Notes: generated from the sequence alone by a model not told the origin. DNA of 19,366 nt from Rubrobacter sp. (GCA_016781885.1 JADDPM010000026.1:1-19366), one strand, 5' to 3'. Shown: positions 1-7,702, numbered from the stretch's first letter. Made by a program: numbers and translations.

Positions 1-119
1 ATCTTCACCTGCCGCCGCCGCCCCCTCGAAAAAGTTTTAGAGTTTATGGGATGAATACGGCAAATTGTGTAGCGCGGGGGTTACGGACAAGGGTATAATT
101 CGAATCTCGCACCAACCAT

Positions 120-150
120 AGCCGGAGGGCTCTTTCTCAGCCTTCCGGCT
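120..150. other. Stem-loop upstream of the cysteine operon
   Basis: An 11-bp inverted repeat (arms 120-130 and 140-150, one G-U pair) encloses a 9-base loop. No T-run follows on either strand, so it is not a standard intrinsic terminator. A TATAAT hexamer at 94-99 lies just upstream on the plus strand, so the hairpin would sit in the leader of any RNA started there. It could be a leader structure or the relic end of an upstream gene. No known riboswitch was recognised. Confidence 0.4.
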
Positions 151-184
151 AATGCATTCACAGGGTGTTCTTCCTTTGCCGCCA

Positions 185-217
185 CCCTTCTGGACGAAGG
201 GCCTCGACGCTGTATAA
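185..217 (+). promoter_or_regulatory. Putative cysM promoter with inverted repeat over the -35 region
   Basis: A perfect -10 hexamer TATAAT lies at 212-217, with a weak -35-like TGGACG at 191-196 (15-base spacer). The hexamer ends 10 bases before the ATG at 228, so transcription would start almost at the start codon. No Shine-Dalgarno sequence precedes 228, which fits a leaderless mRNA. A perfect 6-bp inverted repeat (CCCTTC at 185-190, GAAGGG at 196-201) covers the -35 position and could be an operator. The start site and any regulator are inferred. Confidence 0.5.
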
Positions 218-227
218 TAATCCCGAC

Positions 228-1151
228 ATGATTACTAGGATTAACAACAGGTTGGGGACACAGCCCACGGACCTTGTGGGAAACACGCCGCTGTTGGAGT
301 TAGCAAGCATCTCGCGCGAGGTTCCCGGTATAACTATTTTGGGCAAGGCCGAGTGGTACAACCCCGGCGGGTCGGTCAAGGACCGTCCGGCGCTTTGGAT
401 GATCCGGGGCGGTGAGAAGAGCGGCGCTTTGACGCCCGAGAAGACCATCCTGGACGCCACCAGCGGCAACACCGGGATCGCCTACGCCTGGATCGGGACG
501 TCTTTGGGCTACAAGGTGAAGCTGTGCATGCCAAAGAACGCCAGCGAGGAGCGCAAGAAGATACTTCGCTCCTACGGCGTGGAGGTCGTGCTCACCGACC
601 CGGGCGAGGGCTCCGACGGGGCCATACGGGAGGCGCGGCGACTGTACGCCGAGGACCCGGAACGGTACTTCTACCCCGACCAGTACCAGAACCCGGCCAA
701 CCCGAGGGCGCATTATGAGTCGACGGCGCCGGAGATCTGGGAGCAGACCGAAGGGGAGATCACACACTTCGTCGCGGGCCTCGGGACGAGCGGCACCTTC
801 GTGGGCACCTCCACACGCCTGAAGGAGTACAACCCGGAGATACAGGTCGTCTCCTTCGAGCCCGACTCGCCGTTTCACGGGCTAGAGGGTATGAAGCACA
901 TGGCGAGCGCCATCGTGCCGGAGATCTACGACCCCACCATCGCCGACAGGAACCTCGGCACCCCCACCGAGGACGCCTACGAGATGGTCAAGAGGCTCGC
1001 CCGCGAGGAGGGTATCATGGTCGGTATCTCCGCCGGGGCGGCCGTGGCGACGTCGTTGCGCGTAGCACGGGAGTTAGAGTCCGGCGTGATCGTCACGGTC
1101 CTCTGCGACGGGGCGGACAAGTACCTCTCCGAGAGCTTCTGGGAGGAGTAG
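228..1151 (+). CDS. cysM: Cysteine synthase, CysM type (PLP-dependent; probably uses CysO thiocarboxylate)
   Basis: This is a fold-type II PLP enzyme of the cysteine synthase family, 307 aa from the ATG at 228. The PLP lysine is K51 in NPGGSVKDRPA, the substrate Asn loop is TSGNTGIAYA, and the phosphate-binding glycine loop is GLGTSGTF. The frame stays open to a GTG at 165, but the family motif VGNTPLLEL then sits too far in, and a TATAAT box lies inside that extension, so 228 is preferred. In Mycobacterium tuberculosis the homologue makes a CysO-cysteine adduct from O-phosphoserine and CysO thiocarboxylate. Here mec starts 2 bases downstream, followed by cysO and moeZ, so the same role is likely. 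Family and motifs are seen directly; the choice of O-phosphoserine over O-acetylserine is inferred from context. Confidence 0.93.
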   Translation: MITRINNRLGTQPTDLVGNTPLLELASISREVPGITILGKAEWYNPGGSVKDRPALWMIRGGEKSGALTPEKTILDATSGNTGIAYAWIGTSLGYKVKLCMPKNASEERKKILRSYGVEVVLTDPGEGSDGAIREARRLYAEDPERYFYPDQYQNPANPRAHYESTAPEIWEQTEGEITHFVAGLGTSGTFVGTSTRLKEYNPEIQVVSFEPDSPFHGLEGMKHMASAIVPEIYDPTIADRNLGTPTEDAYEMVKRLAREEGIMVGISAGAAVATSLRVARELESGVIVTVLCDGADKYLSESFWEE

Positions 1152-1153
1152 GC

Positions 1154-1576
1154 TTGGCGCTCAAGATAAGCGCGGGTGACGTAAGCCACATTCACAACCA
1201 CGCGAAGGAGACCTACCCCGAGGAGTGCGCCGGGGTCATCGTCGGGATGGACACGGGTGAGATGAAGGTCGTAGTGGACGTCTGGCGGGCGGAGAATGTC
1301 CACGAGGAGGAGCGTAGTCGCCGATTCCTGATCGAGCCCTTGCAGATAAAGAAGTTCGAGGAGCAGGCGCAGGAGAGAGACCTGGACGTCCTGGGGTTCT
1401 ATCACTCGCACCCGGACCATCCTGCCGAGCCCTCGGAGTACGACCGGGATCACGCCTGGCCCTACTACTCGTATATCATAGCCTCGGTAGGCTCGGACGA
1501 GGTCAAGGCCATGCGCTCGTGGGTCCTGAAGGACGACCGCTCGGGCTACGACGAAGAGCAAATCGTAGGGCAATAA
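1154..1576 (+). CDS. mec: JAMM/Mov34 zinc metalloprotease, Mec-like
   Basis: This 140-aa, single-domain protein has the full JAMM signature: Glu24 in PEECAG, then H84-x-H86, S94 and D97 in HSHPDHPAEPSEYD. The two His and the Asp bind zinc, and Glu24 is the catalytic acid/base. The M. tuberculosis homologue Mec hydrolyses the CysO-cysteine adduct, releasing cysteine and regenerating CysO. The start is a TTG only 2 bases after the cysM stop, with GGGAGGAG at 1141-1148 as ribosome binding site, so translation is probably coupled. Because CysO here ends in three residues past its diglycine, the protease may also trim the CysO precursor, as QbsD does for QbsE in quinolobactin synthesis. That second role is inferred. 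Confidence 0.92.
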   Translation: MALKISAGDVSHIHNHAKETYPEECAGVIVGMDTGEMKVVVDVWRAENVHEEERSRRFLIEPLQIKKFEEQAQERDLDVLGFYHSHPDHPAEPSEYDRDHAWPYYSYIIASVGSDEVKAMRSWVLKDDRSGYDEEQIVGQ

Positions 1577-1595
1577 CAGAGAGAAGGAGACTAAT

Positions 1596-1877
1596 ATGCC
1601 GAAGGTCAGAATCCCCACCCCCTTGAGGCAGTACACGGCCGGTACCTCGGAGGTCGAGGTCGGCGGCGGGACCGCTGGCGAGGCTCTGGGGAACCTCGTC
1701 GAGGAGCACCCGGACCTCAAGCAGCACCTCTACACCGGCGACGGCAAGCTCCGCTCGTTCGTCAACGTCTACAAGGGCGACGAGGACATCCGCTACCTCG
1801 ACGGGCAGGACACCGAGGTCGGGCAGGGCGACGAGCTCTCCATAATCCCCTCCATCGCGGGCGGCACCTGTAGGTAG
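1596..1877 (+). CDS. cysO: Ubiquitin-like sulfur carrier CysO (MoaD/ThiS family) with C-terminal extension
   Basis: This 93-aa beta-grasp sulfur carrier starts at an ATG preceded by AGAAGGAGA. The C-terminal part has the family pattern DELSIIPSIAGG. In this pathway the terminal glycine is adenylated by a MoeB/MoeZ enzyme, converted to a thiocarboxylate, and used by CysM as sulfur donor. Oddly, the protein does not stop at the diglycine (residues 89-90) but runs on with Thr-Cys-Arg before the TAG. Adenylation needs a free terminal glycine, so a processing step is expected, and the JAMM protease gene just upstream is the obvious candidate. MoaD (molybdopterin) and ThiS (thiamine) are alternatives, but the flanking cysM, mec and moeZ argue for CysO. 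Confidence 0.9.
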   Translation: MPKVRIPTPLRQYTAGTSEVEVGGGTAGEALGNLVEEHPDLKQHLYTGDGKLRSFVNVYKGDEDIRYLDGQDTEVGQGDELSIIPSIAGGTCR

Positions 1878-1942
1878 CCCCGGAACCGCATCTACCCAGA
1901 CGGCAAAGAACCGTCACCTTTCGACAAGAGGAGTTTCAGACA

Positions 1943-3136
1943 GTGGAGACACGCCAGCCATTAGTACAGTCGCCCAACGGGGCGGTCGAGTTATCCAACG
2001 AGGAGATCGCGCGCTACAGCCGCCACCTCATCATGCCCGAGGTTGCCCTCGAAGGTCAGAAGAAGCTAAAGCAGGCCAAGGTACTCACCATAGGGGCCGG
2101 AGGATTGGGCGCCCCGCTCGCCATGTACCTCGCGGCGGCGGGGGTCGGGACTATCGGGATCGTGGACTTCGACGTCGTGGACGAGTCGAACCTGCAGCGC
2201 CAGATCATTCACGGCACCTCCGACGTCGGGCGTCCGAAGATGGAGAGCGCCCGCGACCGCATAAAGGATATAAACCCGAACGTTAACGTCATAGCGTATG
2301 AAGAGGCTCTCACCAGCGAGAATGCCCTCGACATCTTCAAGGACTTCGACATCATCGTCGACGGGACGGATAACTTCCCGACCCGCTATCTGGTCAACGA
2401 TGCATGCGTCCTCTTGGGCAAGCCCAACGTGTATGGTTCGATCTTTCGCTTCGAGGGCCAGGCGAGCGTGTTTTGGGCCGAGGAAGGTCCGTGCTACCGC
2501 TGCCTCTACCCCGAGCCTCCACCTCCGGGACTCGTCCCGAGCTGCGCCGAGGGCGGGGTTCTCGGCATCCTCCCAGGCGCTATCGGGACCATCCAGGCCA
2601 CCGAGACCGCCAAGCTCATCCTCGGCATCGGCGAGCCCCTGATCGGGCGCCTGTTGCTCTACGACGCGTTGGGCATGAGCTTCCGCGAGATGAAGCTCCG
2701 CAAGGACCCGAACTGCCCGGTGTGCGGCGAGAACCCGACCGTCACGGAACTCATCGACTACCAGGAGTTCTGCGGCATCCCGCAGGCCCAGGCAGCCGAA
2801 CAGGAGAATGCGGTGCCGGAGATCTCGGTTGGGGACCTCAAGAAGAAACTCGACACCGGTGAGGAGATCTCCATCGTCGACGTGCGCGAGACGCACGAGT
2901 ACGACGTGGCGAACCTCGCCCCGCAGGGCGCTAAGCTCATCCCGCTGGGCGAGCTTCCGAGCAGGTTGCACGAGCTGAACCAGGAAGACACTCTAGCCGT
3001 CCACTGCAAGTCCGGGGCACGGAGCGCGAAGGCGATCCGCCTCCTCCAGGACGCGGGCTTTGAGAACGTCTACAACGTCAAGGGCGGCATTACCGCCTGG
3101 AGCGAGGAGATCGACCCGAGCGTTCCGAAATACTAG
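1943..3136 (+). CDS. moeZ: Adenylyltransferase/sulfurtransferase MoeZ (ThiF/MoeB domain plus rhodanese)
   Basis: This 397-aa cytosolic protein has an N-terminal E1-like adenylation domain and a C-terminal rhodanese domain. The nucleotide loop GAGGLGAP is at residues 51-58, the NLQRQ arginine motif near 83-87, structural zinc cysteines at 184/187 and 258/261, and the conserved Cys201 in PSCAEGG. The rhodanese loop CKSGARS carries the sulfur-accepting Cys355. Such proteins activate the C-terminal glycine of a sulfur carrier with ATP and then transfer persulfide sulfur to make the thiocarboxylate. The start is GTG at 1943 with AGAGGAG upstream. It lies 65 bases after cysO and ends in front of a strong terminator. 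CysO is the likely partner; it may also serve MoaD-type carriers encoded elsewhere. Confidence 0.93.
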   Translation: METRQPLVQSPNGAVELSNEEIARYSRHLIMPEVALEGQKKLKQAKVLTIGAGGLGAPLAMYLAAAGVGTIGIVDFDVVDESNLQRQIIHGTSDVGRPKMESARDRIKDINPNVNVIAYEEALTSENALDIFKDFDIIVDGTDNFPTRYLVNDACVLLGKPNVYGSIFRFEGQASVFWAEEGPCYRCLYPEPPPPGLVPSCAEGGVLGILPGAIGTIQATETAKLILGIGEPLIGRLLLYDALGMSFREMKLRKDPNCPVCGENPTVTELIDYQEFCGIPQAQAAEQENAVPEISVGDLKKKLDTGEEISIVDVRETHEYDVANLAPQGAKLIPLGELPSRLHELNQEDTLAVHCKSGARSAKAIRLLQDAGFENVYNVKGGITAWSEEIDPSVPKY

Positions 3137-3158
3137 AGAAAGCCTTCTCGAAACACCG

Positions 3159-3190
3159 GCGGGGTCGTCTTTTGACGGCCCCGCTTTTCT
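3159..3190 (+). terminator. Rho-independent terminator of the cysM-mec-cysO-moeZ operon
   Basis: An 11-bp GC-rich stem (arms 3159-3169 and 3174-3184, one G-U pair) with a TTTT loop is followed at once by TTTTCT. It lies 22 bases after the moeZ stop codon and closes the operon. Confidence 0.88.
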
Positions 3191-3303
3191 CTTGCCTGGT
3201 TTCTAGCCCTCGGTCCGTCTCTTTCTTGCACGCCTCCGTCCACGACACCTCAAACTAGAAGTTATTTCAAAAAGCCGCGTGGACCTCCTATCCTGGCATC
3301 CAT

Positions 3304-4066
3304 GAGAACGACGAACCGCGCAAGGGACGGGGCGTCCGAGGGCCAATGACCGTAGGACCCTGAACGGCATCCTCTATGTGCTGCGCGCCGGGTGTCGCTG
3401 GGAGGAGGACGTGACCCGCGAGTACGGCTCTCCTGCAGCCTGCTGGCGGAGGCTAAGGGATTGGGAGGAGGACGGCCACTGGGAGCGCGTCTGGCGCAGG
3501 CTGCTGGCTCTATTGGACGTACAGGACAAACTGGAGTGGAGCGAAGCGTACCTCGACGGAAGCTTCGTGCGGCTAAAAAGGGGAGCCGCAGTCGGCAGAT
3601 CAAGCGCGGTAGAGGGATCAGGGTGATGCTGGTCGCGGATGGGGAGGGGCTGCTAACGGCTTTCAACTGGCGATCGCCAACCCCACGAGCTAGTGCTGGC
3701 CGCTCCTACGCTGGAGACCGTATGCGTCCCTCGCCAAGGACGGGGCAGACCCAAGCAGCGCCCCGAGGAGTTGGTGGCAGACAAGGCCTACGACAGCAAA
3801 CATTTCAGGCGATCGCTGCGCGTACAGAGGATAAGACCGACGATCCTGCCCTACGAGCGGCGGGTGAGAAAGCGCCTCAAACGGGGACGTCCCGTGAAGG
3901 CCGGAGCGGGCTACGCGGAGTGCTGGAAGGTGGAGCGTACCTTCACCTGCTAGATAACTTTCGCAGATTGTTGGTGCGCCACGAGCTCTACCTCTCGACC
4001 TTCCGGGCATTCTTCCTTGTCGCGTTCGCTTCTGTCTTGCTGAGGCATTTCTTAGATGGCTTGTAA
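3304..4066 (+). pseudogene. IS5-family transposase, multiply frameshifted
   Basis: Pieces of one IS5-type DDE transposase follow one another in two reading frames. Frame 1 runs from about 3306 with GRPRANDRRTLNGILYVL, then AGCRWEEDV and YLDGSFV, which holds the first catalytic Asp. The frame changes near 3585 to KRGRGIRVMLVADGEG, returns near 3690 to TLETVCVPRQGRGRPKQRP and LVADKAYDS (second Asp), reaches KVERTF (the Glu), hits a stop at 3951-3953, and continues in the other frame as DNFRRLLVRHELYLSTFRAFFLV to the stop at 4066. At least three frame changes and a missing start show that it is dead. Clear terminal inverted repeats or a target duplication could not be fixed by eye, so the element's outer limits are uncertain. 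Confidence 0.85.
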
Positions 4067-4293
4067 GTCTGGTTTCCTTTGATGCACCAAATCCTCTTCC
4101 TTAATACACCGAATCCACACCAACGGCGACTTCGAGTTCTGCCGAGAGGCGCTTTATTCCGTCCGAACCTTTGGGTTCTGTTCGGAGAATACCGTGCATG
4201 GGCCTGCGCTAAGGTTTCTCTCTCCTCGCGCCGATAACTAGGCAGGATAACCAAGAGACGTTGAGCTAGCGACTCGACGCAGGGAGCGAGCAG

Positions 4294-6291
4294 ATGGTGA
4301 AGGCCGATGGCCGGTTCGGCCCGGAAGAAGGACAGCGGGCGCAGAGCAAGCGCCGTATCTCGGCTTGGGCCGTCCTCGCGGCAGCGCTCCTCGTTGCGCT
4401 GGGGGCCGCCCTCATCATCGCCGAACTGCGCGAGCGTGCCGATAATGATCGCCAGGCCTTGCTCCTTTTCAAGGATCTTGAAACGCAAGCGTACCGGCTG
4501 AGCTCCTTGGAGTGGCAGGCCATCGCCGAGGAGCGGCTCGATTCCGGACTCTACGAGGAAGCGCAAGACGCTCGTGGCCGGATGGCGAGGTCGCTGGAGG
4601 GGATGGCGCAGACGGACGCACTTGACGAGGAAGCAGGGGTCCTGCAACAGGTCGATGAAGCCTTTCGCGCCTATGACGAAGCCCTCGACGAAGAGTTCCG
4701 GCTGCTCGCGGCTGGAAGCCTAGAGGAAGCCGAGGCCGTCGACGAAGAGCGGGTGGACCCGAGCTTCGACGAGCTAACCGAAGCGCTGGTGACAGCCGAC
4801 TCCGTCTATAGTACCGACGCCGAGCGAACAGACCGAATCGCCAACGCGGGCTCCGTTTTCGCGTTGGGCGTGGCTGGCGGCCTTATAGGCGTGATGTTCT
4901 GGCAGTACGAGCGAGCACGACGGGCGGCCACGCTCATAGCAGCCGAGCAAAAGGCCCTGCGAAAGAGCGAAGAGCTCTTCCGCTACCAGGCGCTTCACGA
5001 TCCCCTGACCAACCTGCCGAACCGGCTCTTGTTCATGGACCGCCTGAGGCATGCCCTGGATCGCACCCGTCGAAGAACGGAAAAGATCGCGGTGCTCTTC
5101 CTAGACCTGGACAGCTTCAAGGTCGTCAACGACGGCCTCGGACACAAAGCGGGGGATCAACTGCTCCTCTCGGTGGGCAAACGTCTGCGAGAGTGCCTCA
5201 GGTCGGAGGACACGCTCGCTCGTCTTGGCGGGGACGAGTTCACTATCCTGCTAGAAGACGTTGCCGACGCGGGTGAGGCAACCAAATTAGCCGAGCACAT
5301 CGCCGAGCGACTGGAGGCCCCTTTTGAGCTCGAAGGCCGAGAGGTGTTCATCAAGGCCAGCATCGGCATCGTTTCGAGTAGCGCTCTTGACGGCGACGGT
5401 AACCCTGATGACCTCCTGCGCGATGCGGACACCGCCATGTACGAGGCGAAGAAGAAAGGGACGGCAGGCTACGAGGTATTCCACCCGGACTTGGGCTCCC
5501 GCGCCATGTGGCGCCTAAAACTTGAGGGCGACATGCACCGGGCCGTCAAACAAGGGGAGTTTCGAGTCTACTACCAACCGCTGGTCGATCTAGCGACGAA
5601 CAGGATCAGCGAGGTCGAGGCATTGGTGCGCTGGGAACACCCCGAACGCGGGCTGCTCGCCCCGGGAGAGTTCCTCCCGTTGGCGGAGGAGACCGGCCTA
5701 ATCCTGCCGATCGGCCGGTTCGTCCTGAAGGAAGCCGCCCGACAGGTGTGCGAGTGGCAAGGACTGCACCCTTCGGAACCGCTCTTGATGGTCAGCGTGA
5801 ACCTCTCGGCGAGGCAGTTCCGGCACCCCGACCTAGTCGGGGACATCTCCCGAACCCTGGAAGAAACCGGGTTGGACCCGCGCACCCTGAAGCTGGAGAT
5901 TACGGAGAGCATCGCGGTAGACGACCTGGAGTCGACCATCGACACCCTTCGGGAACTGAAAGGGATGGGCATCAAGCTGGCCATCGACGACTTCGGGACG
6001 GGTTACTCCTCGCTCTCTTACCTAAAGCGGTTCCCTATAGACGTCCTGAAGGTAGCCCGCCCGTTCGTCGATGGGCTCGGGCACGACCCCGAGGACACGG
6101 CGGTCGTTCGCGCCACCGTCGCCTTCGCCAAGGCCTTCAACCTGCACGTCACCGGAGAGGGGATCGAAACGGCCGAACAGCTGGCCCAGCTGCGAGCGCT
6201 GGGATGCGACTCGGGGCAAGGCTATTACTTCGCCAAGCCGCTCCCGAGCGACGCGGCGAGCACGTTGTTCTACGAAGCTTCCCGTCGGTAG
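4294..6291 (+). CDS. Membrane-anchored GGDEF-EAL protein (cyclic-di-GMP turnover)
   Basis: This 665-aa protein has a transmembrane helix at about 25-44, an extracytoplasmic acidic helical sensor of about 140 aa, a second helix at about 187-204, a GGDEF domain (about 230-395) and an EAL domain (about 405-655). The GGDEF motif (312-316) is intact, with a product-inhibition RxxD site at 303-306, so diguanylate cyclase activity is plausible. The EAL domain keeps EAL (442-444), NLSARQF, ITES, DDFGTGYSS (565-573), K586, GEGIET and GQGYYF. The usual KID motif reads KVA (586-588), with Ala in place of the Asp, so phosphodiesterase activity may be altered. The start is ATG at 4294 with AGGGAG at 4281-4286. 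It sits between two dead transposase pieces. The input signal is unknown. Confidence 0.93.
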   Translation: MVKADGRFGPEEGQRAQSKRRISAWAVLAAALLVALGAALIIAELRERADNDRQALLLFKDLETQAYRLSSLEWQAIAEERLDSGLYEEAQDARGRMARSLEGMAQTDALDEEAGVLQQVDEAFRAYDEALDEEFRLLAAGSLEEAEAVDEERVDPSFDELTEALVTADSVYSTDAERTDRIANAGSVFALGVAGGLIGVMFWQYERARRAATLIAAEQKALRKSEELFRYQALHDPLTNLPNRLLFMDRLRHALDRTRRRTEKIAVLFLDLDSFKVVNDGLGHKAGDQLLLSVGKRLRECLRSEDTLARLGGDEFTILLEDVADAGEATKLAEHIAERLEAPFELEGREVFIKASIGIVSSSALDGDGNPDDLLRDADTAMYEAKKKGTAGYEVFHPDLGSRAMWRLKLEGDMHRAVKQGEFRVYYQPLVDLATNRISEVEALVRWEHPERGLLAPGEFLPLAEETGLILPIGRFVLKEAARQVCEWQGLHPSEPLLMVSVNLSARQFRHPDLVGDISRTLEETGLDPRTLKLEITESIAVDDLESTIDTLRELKGMGIKLAIDDFGTGYSSLSYLKRFPIDVLKVARPFVDGLGHDPEDTAVVRATVAFAKAFNLHVTGEGIETAEQLAQLRALGCDSGQGYYFAKPLPSDAASTLFYEASRR

Positions 6292-6311
6292 CTCGGGAAG
6301 CGAGGTCTTGG

Positions 6312-6436
6312 ACCTGCGGAGCGTCGGAAGGTGAAGTGAACCTTCCCTTGGCTCGGGGACTTTAGCGGTTGTCGGTGCGCCATGAGCGTTGCGCCCCTCC
6401 AGCTTCCAAGCGTTCTTCTCGTCGCGTCCATCCTTA
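6312..6436 (+). pseudogene. Second IS5-type transposase remnant (3' end only)
   Basis: About 120 bases here align by eye with the 3' end of the transposase at 3914-4030. Shared blocks include GGAAGGTG, a GGTGCGCCA(C/T)GAGC block at 6374-6387, and TTCTTC(T/C)T(T/C)GTCGCGT near 6412-6427. In broken frames it still spells KV-x-x-TFPWLGDF, VRHE-like and LVAS-like segments. A TGA sits where the catalytic Glu of KVERTF would be followed by Arg, and a further frame change lies downstream. Only the C-terminal part survives, in the same orientation as the first remnant, starting about 20 bases after the GGDEF-EAL stop codon. Confidence 0.65.
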
Positions 6437-6598
6437 ACGAAGTCGCCTTCGCGCTCGCGTTCGTCAGCGTGGTAGCGAGCCTCGCCCTGATCCTGGCGCT
6501 CGCCCTGCTCTTTGTACTGCAGGAATCGGGCGACAGCTGGCATCCCGAGAGCAAGGCCGACGGTAGGGACGCGCCTTCGGGGAGTCCTCCGGCGAGAG
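6437..6598. other. Unassigned spacer between transposase remnant and UPF0104 gene
   Basis: With the remnant before it, this completes about 307 bases (6292-6598) without an intact gene. An open frame on the plus strand from 6382 encodes a strongly hydrophobic stretch, but it begins inside the transposase remnant, has no ribosome binding site, and runs into the opposing UPF0104 gene, so it is not called. No terminator or promoter stands out. Confidence 0.35.
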
Positions 6599-7702
6599 CT
6601 AGGATCGCTTCTTCTCAAGTGGAATCGTCTTCTCTTCTTCGCGGGCATACTTCGCGGCGCCGAGGTGGAGGGTCGGGTAGAGGATCAGGGCTAAGGGTAT
6701 CGGGAGCCAGAAGTTGAAGAGGCGGTAGCCGAGGACGGGGATGGCCGCCTCGTAGCCCGCGCCGAGCAGGGTCAGGGTGCCGATCATGGTAGCCTCGAAG
6801 ACCCCGATGCCCCCCGGTGTCAGCGGCAGCGACCCGAAGGTGGCCGCAACGCCGAAGGCCACGAGCAGATGCACGAGGTTTACGTCTACTCCGAAGGCCA
6901 CGAAGATGATGATGAGGCACAGGGCGTCGAAACCCCAGTATCCTATGGCGAGCGCGCCGAGCTTTAGCGCGGCCAATGGATGGTATATGAGCTGCTCGCG
7001 CAGGGCACGCACTTCGTTCTGAATACCTATGACGATCCTGGCGGCCCGCAGCTCGGTCCTCCTGCGGGACCACCTCCTCAAGAAGAGCCGGCCTAGAGTG
7101 TAGAAGAAGCCGGTGAGGAATCGACGGGCGGGGTTTGGTCGCAAATAGGCCAGGTAGCCTAGTAGCAGTAGGCAGAGCGTGAGGACGAAGGCGAGGAGCG
7201 AAGCCGTCGTCGCCGTCCGGCCGAGACTGTGATCTAAAGTAAGGTAGAGCAGGCTCGCGAGGAAGATGGCCGCCAGGGTCCCGTAGACGAGGATGGAGAT
7301 GGTCGCCACGGCGAGCCCTACTCGCGTCGGCCTCAAGCCTCGGGACCGCAACCCGGTATAGGTGACGGCTGCCGCCGAGCTCCCACCGCCCGGCAGTACG
7401 CGAGCGGCCCCATGCTCGGCGAGGGTCAGCCGGAGCATGAACCACCTCCCGAGGCCCACGCGCCGTCTCTTTCTGTAGCGGACGGTCCCCACCGCCGCTC
7501 CCGCCGAGCGCCCCAGCAGCTCGGCGTAACACATCTGGCTCGCGAAGATGGCGAGGAGGGCCACTAGGAGCAGGGAACGCGAGGAGTTCGTCACCAGGAC
7601 CAGTGAGTACTCTATCCCCGGTATCTGCGGCAGTATGAGATGCAGCGCCAGTCCGATGGAGGCGAGGTACAGCACGCCCCTCAGTAGTGTCCTATACACC
7701 AC
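6599..7702 (-). CDS. UPF0104 / lysylphosphatidylglycerol synthase TM-region family membrane protein
   Basis: This 367-aa polytopic membrane protein has about seven or eight hydrophobic segments and no soluble domain. The family signature is LPLTPGGIGVFEATM in the C-terminal third, with the shorter LPGGGSSAAAVTY element in the middle. The fold is that of the flippase part of MprF and of AglD-like proteins; without the aminoacyl-transferase domain it is more likely a lipid or lipid-linked-sugar translocase than a lysyl-PG synthase. The start is GTG at 7702, with a GGGGGAG stretch almost touching it, so the true start may lie slightly downstream. The C-terminus is Lys/Glu-rich. It points toward the GGDEF-EAL gene. 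The substrate cannot be told. Confidence 0.82.
   Translation of the reverse strand: MVYRTLLRGVLYLASIGLALHLILPQIPGIEYSLVLVTNSSRSLLLVALLAIFASQMCYAELLGRSAGAAVGTVRYRKRRRVGLGRWFMLRLTLAEHGAARVLPGGGSSAAAVTYTGLRSRGLRPTRVGLAVATISILVYGTLAAIFLASLLYLTLDHSLGRTATTASLLAFVLTLCLLLLGYLAYLRPNPARRFLTGFFYTLGRLFLRRWSRRRTELRAARIVIGIQNEVRALREQLIYHPLAALKLGALAIGYWGFDALCLIIIFVAFGVDVNLVHLLVAFGVAATFGSLPLTPGGIGVFEATMIGTLTLLGAGYEAAIPVLGYRLFNFWLPIPLALILYPTLHLGAAKYAREEEKTIPLEKKRS

Noticed and set aside
81..118. tRNA-like 3' end (a TTCGAATC T-loop-like string followed by an ACCA-like sequence)
   Set aside because: The bases flanking the T-loop-like string do not pair as a T-stem, and no acceptor, anticodon or D arm can be formed upstream. 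Chance resemblance.
158..472. Minus-strand frame opposite cysM
   Set aside because: Shadow of a gene with complete motifs on the plus strand; no domain, no ribosome binding site.
3669..3816. Two GCGATCGC (HIP1-like) octamers in the dead transposase, hinting at a cyanobacterial origin
   Set aside because: The same GGCGATCGCC occurs in the DAHP synthase gene near 16428, so in this GC-rich DNA it is not informative.
6382..6717. Plus-strand open frame coding a hydrophobic segment (possible small membrane protein)
   Set aside because: It starts inside the transposase remnant, has no ribosome binding site, and its second half is the opposite strand of the UPF0104 gene with an Arg/Ser/Gly-rich shadow composition.
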